Shown piece after piece: positions 22,431 through 28,644 of a DNA stretch of 33,264 nucleotides. Numbering within the stretch: position 1 is the first letter of the stretch; each line of letters begins with the position of its first letter. The stretch is from Candidatus Aminicenantota bacterium. GTDB lineage: Bacteria; Acidobacteriota; Aminicenantia; Aminicenantales; Saccharicenantaceae. The notes beneath the pieces were generated by a model. It had not been told where the DNA came from. It was given only the letters and a program-made list of their open reading frames with translations, and made no database searches. The DNA is taken from contig JADGNU010000007.1 in assembly GCA_017883305.1 (NCBI GenBank), forward strand, positions 1 to 33,264. The letters run 5' to 3'. The translations under genes were made by a program, and so were the position numbers.

Positions 22431-23728
22431 TCCTTCTTCGCGGCGGCCGCGTCGTCGATCCTACGGAGGGTCTCGACGCCCTCCTCGACGTGCTCATCGA
22501 CGGCGGCCGGATCGCCGCGGTCGGCTCTCCCATCGATACTGCCGCGGACCGGACGGTCGACGCCCGGGGCCTGGTCATCGTCCCCGGACTCATCGACATG
22601 CACGTCCACTTGAGAGAGCCGGGCGACGAAGCCAAGGAGACGATCCTCACCGGCGTCCGGGCGGCCGTCCGCGGCGGTTTCACCACGGTCTGCGCCATGC
22701 CCAACACCCGCCCCGTCAACGACCGGCGGGAGATCACCGAGAGGATCCTGGCCGAGGCCCGGAGGGCCGGCCTGGCCAATGTCCTGCCCATCGCGGCGAT
22801 CACGCGGGCCTCGGGAGGCCGTGATCTCGTCGACATGGCGGACCTCGTCGCGTCCGGAGCCATAGCCTTCTCGGACGACGGCCGCCCGGTCACGGACAGC
22901 CGGATCATGCGCCAAGCCCTGGCCGCCGCGGCCGCCGCCGGAAGCCTCGTCATCGATCACTGCGAAGACCGGTCTCTCGCCGAGGGCGGCGCGATCAACG
23001 AGGGCCCCGTTTCGGCCCGGCTGGGGATACCCGGCATCCCCGCCGCGGCGGAAGATATCATCGTCGCCCGCGACATCATTCTCGCCGAAGCCGCCGGTGC
23101 CCGCGTTCACATCGCCCACCTCTCGACAGCGGGCGCCGTCCGCATGGTCGGCGAGGCCAAGGCCCGGGGCGTCCGGGTCTCGGCCGAGGCGACGCCGCAT
23201 CACCTCCTCCTGACCGAGGAGGCGCTCGCCTCGCGCGACGCCAATCTCAAGATGAACCCGCCGCTTCGGTCCGCCTCCGACGCGGCCGCCCTGGTCGAGG
23301 CCCTCCGGACAGGTGTTGTCGACGTCATCGCCACCGACCACGCCCCTCATACGCCCGAAGAAAAGAGCCGCGATCTCTCGGCGGCCCCCTTCGGCATCGT
23401 CGGCTTGGAGACGGCCGTGTCCCTCGTCCTCGACCGGCTGGTGCGACCGGGGACGATCTCCCTGCCTCGCTTCGTCGAGCTTCTGTCCGCCGGACCGGCG
23501 CGCCTGCTCGGCCTGTCGGGGAAAGGCCGCATCGCCGCCGGGGCGGATGCCGACCTGACGCTTCTCGATCCGGACCTGCCGGTCACGATCGACAAGACCC
23601 GGTTCGAATCCAAGGGACGCAATACGCCCTTCGACGGCTGGAAGCTCCATGGCGGGCCGGTCATGACCATCGTCGGCGGCCGGATCGTCTACCCCTTCGA
23701 CGAGAAAAACCCCCGGGGCCGCCCATGA
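22427..23728 (+). CDS. pyrC: Dihydroorotase
   Basis: Third step of UMP synthesis: cyclises carbamoyl-aspartate to dihydroorotate. The 433-residue class I (PyrC, type 1) enzyme shows GLIDMHVHLREPG (zinc ligands HVH), GFTTVCAMPNTRP, AFSDDGRPV, HCED, HIAHLSTAGAV, and ATDHAPH (catalytic Asp), all intact. It ends NTPFDGWKLHGGPVMTIVGGRIVY, typical of the family. Translation starts at a GTG overlapping the pyrR stop (GTGA), and the stop overlaps the start of rnc (ATGA). No pyrB accompanies it, so aspartate transcarbamoylase must be encoded elsewhere. Confidence 0.96.
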   Translation: MILLRGGRVVDPTEGLDALLDVLIDGGRIAAVGSPIDTAADRTVDARGLVIVPGLIDMHVHLREPGDEAKETILTGVRAAVRGGFTTVCAMPNTRPVNDRREITERILAEARRAGLANVLPIAAITRASGGRDLVDMADLVASGAIAFSDDGRPVTDSRIMRQALAAAAAAGSLVIDHCEDRSLAEGGAINEGPVSARLGIPGIPAAAEDIIVARDIILAEAAGARVHIAHLSTAGAVRMVGEAKARGVRVSAEATPHHLLLTEEALASRDANLKMNPPLRSASDAAALVEALRTGVVDVIATDHAPHTPEEKSRDLSAAPFGIVGLETAVSLVLDRLVRPGTISLPRFVELLSAGPARLLGLSGKGRIAAGADADLTLLDPDLPVTIDKTRFESKGRNTPFDGWKLHGGPVMTIVGGRIVYPFDEKNPRGRP

Positions 23729-24492
23729 CCTCGGATAAGAGGAAGCTCGAGCGTCTGGAAAAGACCCTCGGCCACGCGTTCCGCGACCGCGGGCTTCTCG
23801 AAAAGGCCCTGACCCACAGCTCCCACGCCTACGAATCGCACCTGGAGTCTCCGGACGACAACGAGCAGCTCGAATTCCTGGGTGATTCGGTCGTCGGGCT
23901 CATCTCCGCCGAATTCTTCTTCCGCGCCTTCCCGGAAAGGAGCGAGGGCGAACTCTCGAAGCTCAAGGCATCGGCCACGAGCACGCTGGCCCTGGCCCAA
24001 CTCGCCCGGGCCATCAAGCTCGACAAGGCCATCCTCCTCGGCCGCGGGGAAGAGAAGTGCGGCGGCCGGAAGAAAGTCTCGATCCTGGCCGGGGCCTTCG
24101 AGGCCCTGACCGGCGCGCTCTACCTCGACGGCGGCTTCGACGCAGCCAAGGCATTTGTCTGCGGCTTGCTCGAGTCGTCACTCGAACCCATCAAGTCCAA
24201 TTCCCAGACGATCAACAATGCCAAATCGGCCCTCCAGGAGATCTGCCAGAAGGCCGGGCTTGCCACCCCCGTCTACGAATTGATCTCGGAGAAGGGCCCG
24301 GCCCACCGCCGGACTTTTCTGGTCGAGGTCCGTCTTGGCGACAAGGTCGTGGCGAAATCGAAGGGGGGCTCGAAGAAGGCCGCCGAGCAGGCGGCCGCCG
24401 AAAAGGCCCTCAAATCCTTTTTCGGGCGTAAGATCAAAAGGATATCGTCCGAGGCCTTCATCATCGAAGCCGACGATCTGAATCTCCCCTGA
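23725..24492 (+). CDS. rnc: Ribonuclease III
   Basis: Double-strand-specific endoribonuclease acting in rRNA processing and mRNA decay. The 255-residue product has the catalytic domain with NEQLEFLGDSVVGL (signature, metal-binding Glu/Asp), GRGEEKCGGRKKVSILAGAFEALTGALYLDGG, and a C-terminal double-stranded RNA-binding domain (NAKSALQEICQKAGLATPVYELISEKGPAHRRTFLVEVRLGDKV then GGSKKAAEQAAAEKAL). About 25 residues extend past the dsRBD (RKIKRISSEAFIIEADDLNLP). The ATG overlaps the pyrC stop by 4 nt. It is the last gene of the plus-strand run and ends 17 nt from the convergent permease gene, with no clear terminator. Confidence 0.96.
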   Translation: MTSDKRKLERLEKTLGHAFRDRGLLEKALTHSSHAYESHLESPDDNEQLEFLGDSVVGLISAEFFFRAFPERSEGELSKLKASATSTLALAQLARAIKLDKAILLGRGEEKCGGRKKVSILAGAFEALTGALYLDGGFDAAKAFVCGLLESSLEPIKSNSQTINNAKSALQEICQKAGLATPVYELISEKGPAHRRTFLVEVRLGDKVVAKSKGGSKKAAEQAAAEKALKSFFGRKIKRISSEAFIIEADDLNLP

Positions 24493-24509
24493 ACTTCGGC
24501 GGATCCGGG

Positions 24510-25523
24510 TCAAGGCCCCATCAGCACCGCGACGGGCCGGAGCGCGGGAATGTTCTGGCAGACGATCCGGACGACGGCCGTCAAAGGCACCGACAGGATC
24601 ATGCCCGGTATCCCCCAGAGCCAACCCCAGAAGAGAAGGGAGAAAAACACGAGGAGCGGGCTGAGACCCAGGCCCTTGCCCATGACCCGGGGCTCGATGA
24701 AATTGCCCAGGATATTGTCCAGGCCCACGGTGATGATGAGGATCCAGAAGGGCGTCCAGAAGGTCCCAAATTGGAAGAGGGCGAAGCCGACGCGGAGGAC
24801 CGTGGCGATGAGCGAACCGATGTTCGGGATGTAGTTCAAGGCGAACGCCAGAAGGCCGAAAAGAAAAGCGAAATCGACGCCGAACGCCTTCAAGACGATC
24901 CAGACCATCAGACCGTTCCCGATGCCGATCGCCGTCTTGATGATCAGGTACTTTCGGATCTGGACGTTGATCCGTTCGAGGACGCCGTGGACGCGTCCGG
25001 CGTGCCCGTCGCCGATGGCCTTGGGGATCTTCGCTTCGGCCCGGCCGCGGCCCGCGACGATGAACACCAGAAAGAGGAAAACGAGAAAGAGCTTTCCCAG
25101 GACGGTGAAAAAGGGTCCGATGGCCTTGAGAATGGCGCTTCCGGCGCGGTTGATGTCCAGGTTCCCCAAGGCCGTGGGGACGTCGATCTTGAACGGGCCC
25201 AGGCCGTTCTCCAAGAGGCGGCTGATGTCCCCGAGCCGTTCCTGGTACCTCGGCAGCTCCGTCACGAACGCCTTGCCGCTCGAATAGACGAGAACGCCGA
25301 CGAGATACAAAAAGACGGCCATCATCACCAGAACGATCGGCACGGCCCACGGCCGCGGGCAGCGGCATCGGGTCAGGAACGTCAACGCGGGATCGATGAT
25401 ATAGGAGAGGAAGACGGCCAGGATGAACGGGATGAGGACCGGCCGGGCCAGCTTCATGACGACGCACGCGACGAAGAGAAGGACGATCGCGAGCGCCCCC
25501 TTGAAGAACTTGTCGTCGCTCAC
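24510..25523 (-). CDS. AI-2E family transporter (YdiK/TqsA/PerM family permease)
   Basis: A 337-residue polytopic membrane protein of the AI-2 exporter superfamily, whose members export small molecules, antiport Na+ or have no known substrate. The features are an N-terminal helix pair (ALAIVLLFVACVVMKLARPVLIPFILAVFLSYIIDPALTFL), a periplasmic/cytosolic soluble segment, and the C-terminal block FALNYIPNIGSLIATVLRVG, DNILGNFIEPRVMGKGLGLSPLLVFFSLLFWGWLWGIPGMILSVPLTA. The NxIEPxxMGxxLGLSP motif is diagnostic. I start at the GTG at 25523 (GAGG 5 nt upstream), 31 nt after the DUF6599 stop; the open frame continues upstream into that gene but is out of frame with it. It ends 17 nt from convergent rnc. 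Confidence 0.9.
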   Translation of the reverse strand: MSDDKFFKGALAIVLLFVACVVMKLARPVLIPFILAVFLSYIIDPALTFLTRCRCPRPWAVPIVLVMMAVFLYLVGVLVYSSGKAFVTELPRYQERLGDISRLLENGLGPFKIDVPTALGNLDINRAGSAILKAIGPFFTVLGKLFLVFLFLVFIVAGRGRAEAKIPKAIGDGHAGRVHGVLERINVQIRKYLIIKTAIGIGNGLMVWIVLKAFGVDFAFLFGLLAFALNYIPNIGSLIATVLRVGFALFQFGTFWTPFWILIITVGLDNILGNFIEPRVMGKGLGLSPLLVFFSLLFWGWLWGIPGMILSVPLTAVVRIVCQNIPALRPVAVLMGP

Positions 25524-25554
25524 CCCGGCCTCGACTTTCTCTTTCGGGCGGCCG

Positions 25555-26490
25555 TCACTTCGGCGCTGGTTTTTCGGCCAGAGCGGCGGCCGTGGCACGG
25601 AGAAGCGATTCCCCGGCCGCTTCGAGGCCGTCCGGCACGCGCATCGCGCCGCAGAGAACGCTTCGGACCCGTCCGATATACAGATGCTGACCGTAGCGGT
25701 TCCGGGCGTGGAAGCCAAGCGCCAGCTTCTCCACGGACTGGTTGTCCGCGCCCAAGGCCGCAAGGAGCTTGGTCAGCATCTCTTCCGCCGCCTTATCCGA
25801 CCCCCCGTCGATGAAGAAACCCTCCAATTCGCGGCCGCCGGGCTTATAAGTCGCGACATAGCCGTCGTGGAGGAATTCGTAGCCCATGAAGTTCTTCTTG
25901 ATGTACTTCTCGCTCCGGGAGACAAGGTTATCCTTGGGAAAGGCCCGGACGAGCGCCGGGAGCCCGCCCCCGGCCTTGATGGCCCCGGCGATTTTGGCCC
26001 CGATCTCTCCGAGGGTTGATTCGGTGGCCTCCCCGAGCCCGAAAGCCAGCATCTTCACATAAAAGCGCCCCGACAGAAAATTCAGGGCCTCGCCCTCGAC
26101 ATAGCCCAGATCGCCCAGAGCCACCACCTTGTTTTCGGGATAGCGCTCGGCGCCGAAGATACCGAAAGCGTTGAGCGGCAAGCCCATATCGTAGATCTCG
26201 AGGGTCATCGTCGCGTCCGTGCCCTTTCTGACCAGGTCGGCGACGAGCAGCTCGCGGAAATCATAGCTCAGGTAGCTTTCGGCGGCCCCGTCGATATATT
26301 CGAAGAGGTTGTCGGGGAAATAGCTCCTCGGGGCTTCCGAAAGGGACCAGGCGGCGAGTTTCGGCACGAGAGCCGAAAGCTCGGGGTTCGCCGGACGCGT
26401 TTGGGAGGCCGCCGCGATCGGCGCCAGAAGACAGAAAACCGCCAGGGCGGCCGGAACGGCCGGCCCTCTCCGGATCCGGGCGCTGGGCAT
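25555..26490 (-). CDS. DUF6599-family exported protein
   Basis: A 311-residue exported protein with a signal peptide (ARIRRGPAVPAALAVFCLLAPIAAA). The core has the DUF6599-type block SYFPDNLFEYIDGAAESYLSYDFRELLVADLVRKG, then MTLEIYDMGLPLNAFGIFGAERYP and NFLSGRFYVKMLAFG; no enzyme motif is visible and the function is unknown. It may be periplasmic; no lipobox is seen. The ATG at 26490 is preceded by GGAGG with 6 nt spacing; an in-frame TTG at 26496 is less likely. It is divergent from the DUF362-radical SAM operon, with promoters back to back, and is followed by the AI-2E permease, probably in the same transcript. Confidence 0.75.
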   Translation of the reverse strand: MPSARIRRGPAVPAALAVFCLLAPIAAASQTRPANPELSALVPKLAAWSLSEAPRSYFPDNLFEYIDGAAESYLSYDFRELLVADLVRKGTDATMTLEIYDMGLPLNAFGIFGAERYPENKVVALGDLGYVEGEALNFLSGRFYVKMLAFGLGEATESTLGEIGAKIAGAIKAGGGLPALVRAFPKDNLVSRSEKYIKKNFMGYEFLHDGYVATYKPGGRELEGFFIDGGSDKAAEEMLTKLLAALGADNQSVEKLALGFHARNRYGQHLYIGRVRSVLCGAMRVPDGLEAAGESLLRATAAALAEKPAPK

Positions 26491-26520
26491 GATCAACCTC
26501 CACGGGGCGAAATATCAATT

Positions 26521-26549
26521 ACTATATCGGAGGGCCCCTGTCTTGGCAA
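26521..26549 (-). promoter_or_regulatory. Promoter of the DUF6599-permease pair
   Basis: Minus strand TTGCCA (26549-26544), a 17-nt spacer and TATAGT (26526-26521). The ATG at 26490 lies 30 nt downstream and has a good Shine-Dalgarno sequence. Confidence 0.62.
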
Positions 26550-26562
26550 GCCTGAGGTCCGG

Positions 26563-26594
26563 TTGACAGGTTCCGCCAAAAGGCCCATCATAAT
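26563..26594 (+). promoter_or_regulatory. Promoter of the DUF362-radical SAM operon
   Basis: TTGACA (26563-26568) and CATAAT (26589-26594), spaced 20 nt apart, longer than usual; CATCAT at 26586-26591 gives 17 nt but a poorer -10. Either way the ATG at 26601 is only 6-9 nt past the -10 box and has no Shine-Dalgarno sequence, so transcription would start at or beside the start codon. The -35 boxes of this and the opposite promoter are 13 bp apart. Confidence 0.45.
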
Positions 26595-26600
26595 TCAATC

Positions 26601-27500
26601 ATGGTCAGAGCCCGAGTCGTCGTCGTAAGATCGCCGAACGCCTGGACCACGGCCGGCGATCCCGATCCGGCCGTCGTCACCAGGATGTTCGGCCGCGGTT
26701 TCGCCCTTCTCGGGGACGGGGCCGACGAACGCTCCGCGGCGGCGGCGTTGTTCCGCCCCGACGACCGCGTCGGCATCAAGATCAACACGATCGGCGGCCG
26801 GGCCATCAGCACGCGGCCCGAGGTCGCCCTATCACTCGCCGGATGGCTCGCCGGGAACGGCCTGGCCGCGAAGAACCTCTTCATCTGGGACCGGACGACG
26901 CGCGAGCTCCGCGGGGCCGGCTATGCCCCGGCAGCCGGACCGGATGGCGTCCGGATCTTCGGCACGGACACGGACGGCGTCGGATACGGCACCGATCTTG
27001 TCTCCCACCTCGGCGTGGGCAGCCTCTTCTCCAAGATCCAGACGGAATTCGCCACGGCCTCGATCAGCCTGGCCATTCTCAAGGACCACGGCCTGGCCGG
27101 CGTGACGGCCGGCATGAAGAATTATTTCGGGGCCATCCACAACCCCAACAAGTACCACGATTCCCACTGCGATCCCTTCGTCGCCGAGGTCTTCGATTCT
27201 CCCCCGGTCAAATCCCGCCACCGCCTGACGATCCTCGACGCCCTGGTCGTCCAATTCCATAAAGGGCCCTCTTATCACGCCCGCTGGGCCAATAAATTCG
27301 GCGGCCTCGTCTTCAGTCTCGACCCGGTCGCGGCGGATGCCGTCGGATGGGCCCTCATCGAACGGCTGCGGGCCGCGGCCGGACTGCCGACCCTTCGGGA
27401 CGAAGACCGGGCCCCGGATTACCTCTTGACGGCCGAAAAGATGGGCCTCGGCCGGGCCGACCCGGCGTCGATCGATACGGTCGAGGAGACGGTCGCATGA
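26601..27500 (+). CDS. DUF362 domain-containing protein
   Basis: A 299-residue DUF362 protein without the CxxC-rich ferredoxin domain some members carry; it has a single Cys, in HCDPFVAEVF. Family features are VRARVVVVRSPNAW at the start, the VGIKINTIGG strand, LKDHGLAGVTAGMKNYFGAIHNPNKYH, ILDALVVQFHKGPSYH and SLDPVAADAVGWALI. Other DUF362 proteins in such neighbourhoods often carry a Tat signal; this one does not. No Shine-Dalgarno sequence precedes the ATG. The stop overlaps the next start by 4 nt (ATGA), so it is coupled to the radical SAM gene. Function unknown; it differs strongly from the other DUF362 gene at 163-1239. Confidence 0.85.
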   Translation: MVRARVVVVRSPNAWTTAGDPDPAVVTRMFGRGFALLGDGADERSAAAALFRPDDRVGIKINTIGGRAISTRPEVALSLAGWLAGNGLAAKNLFIWDRTTRELRGAGYAPAAGPDGVRIFGTDTDGVGYGTDLVSHLGVGSLFSKIQTEFATASISLAILKDHGLAGVTAGMKNYFGAIHNPNKYHDSHCDPFVAEVFDSPPVKSRHRLTILDALVVQFHKGPSYHARWANKFGGLVFSLDPVAADAVGWALIERLRAAAGLPTLRDEDRAPDYLLTAEKMGLGRADPASIDTVEETVA

Positions 27501-28621
27501 ACCGGCGGGGCTTCCTCCGCGGCGCGGCGGGTGCCGGCCTGGCCATCGGGGCGGGCGGCCTCCCCTCTTTCGGCCGCCGGCTGGCCGCGGCGAACGCGGG
27601 GCCGAACCTCTCGCGCGTCGAGGCCCGCTATTACGTCAAGCACCCGGACCGCGAGATCGAATGCAAGCTCTGCCCGAGGCTCTGCAAGCTCGGCGACAAG
27701 GAGCGGGGCTATTGCGGGGTCCGCGAGAACGACGGAGGCACCTATTACACGCTGGTCTACGGCAAGGTCTGCAGCGCCAACGTCGACCCGATCGAAAAGA
27801 AACCGTTCTTCCATGTGCTGCCGGGCACGACGGCTTTTTCGTTGGCGACGGCCGGCTGCAATGTGAACTGCAAGTTCTGCCAGAACTGGGAGATCGCCCA
27901 GGTCCGGCCCGAACAGGTCGAGGCCTTCGACCTCGCGCCGGAGGCCGCCGCGGCCCGGGCGGCGGGGTCAGGTTGTCCGTCGATCGCTTACACCTACACC
28001 GAGCCGACCGTTTTTTACGAGTACATGTATGATACCGCGGTCCGGGCCAAGGGCCGGCGCCTCCGCAATCTCGTCGTGACCGGGGGTCACATCAACCCTG
28101 AACCGCTGACCGACCTCCTGGCCGTCGTCGACGCCGTCAAGGTCGACCTCAAGGGATTCTCCGAGGAGTTTTATAGCGAGTACGTCCGAGGCAAGCTTAA
28201 ACCCGTTCTGGAGACGATCCGGACCGTCGCCAAATCCAAGGCCTGGCTCGAGATCGTGGCCCTCATCATCCCGACGCTGAACGACGGGCTGCCACAGATC
28301 CGGGAGATGTGCCGCTGGATCAAGGGCGAGGCCGGAGACAGCGTCCCTGTCCACTTTACGCGCTTTCAGCCGATGTACCTCGTCAAGAACCTTCCTCCCA
28401 CCCCGGTTTCGACGCTCGAGGCTGCGCGGAATATCGCCCTCGAGGAGGGCCTGCGTTTCGTCTACGTGGGCAACGTCCCCGGTCACGAAGGCGGGAATAC
28501 CTACTGTCCCGGCTGCGGCCAGGCGCTGATCACGCGAGCCGGCTACTCGATCGAGACCGTCCGGCTCAAGAAGGGCAAGTGCACGGCATGCGGGACGCCG
28601 ATCCCCGGCATCTGGTCCTGA
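27497..28621 (+). CDS. AmmeMemoRadiSam-type radical SAM enzyme with a Tat-like signal
   Basis: A 374-residue radical SAM protein of the group annotated as AmmeMemoRadiSam or PflA-like (COG1180). The SAM-cluster motif is CNVNCKFC (Cys121, 125, 128), preceded by IEKKPFFHVLPGTTAFSLATAG and followed by GCPSIAYTYTEPTVFYEYM. Before it, CKLCPRLCKLGDKERGYCGV gives a four-Cys motif, and the C-terminus has a zinc-ribbon-like CPGCG/CTACG pair. Unusually, the N-terminus reads MNRRGFLRGAAGAGLAIGAGGLP, a twin-arginine motif plus hydrophobic stretch. The ATG overlaps the DUF362 stop. Substrate unknown; no Memo or AMMECR1 gene is seen in the window. A membrane spermidine-synthase-like gene follows. Confidence 0.9.
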   Translation: MNRRGFLRGAAGAGLAIGAGGLPSFGRRLAAANAGPNLSRVEARYYVKHPDREIECKLCPRLCKLGDKERGYCGVRENDGGTYYTLVYGKVCSANVDPIEKKPFFHVLPGTTAFSLATAGCNVNCKFCQNWEIAQVRPEQVEAFDLAPEAAAARAAGSGCPSIAYTYTEPTVFYEYMYDTAVRAKGRRLRNLVVTGGHINPEPLTDLLAVVDAVKVDLKGFSEEFYSEYVRGKLKPVLETIRTVAKSKAWLEIVALIIPTLNDGLPQIREMCRWIKGEAGDSVPVHFTRFQPMYLVKNLPPTPVSTLEAARNIALEEGLRFVYVGNVPGHEGGNTYCPGCGQALITRAGYSIETVRLKKGKCTACGTPIPGIWS

Positions 28622-28644
28622 AGCCCTGGGCTCCCCCATTCCTG

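Noticed and set aside
23590-23620. tRNA-like GGTTCGAATCC T-loop sequence
   Set aside because: It is inside pyrC in the conserved region after the DAP-H motif, and no acceptor stem or anticodon arm is present.
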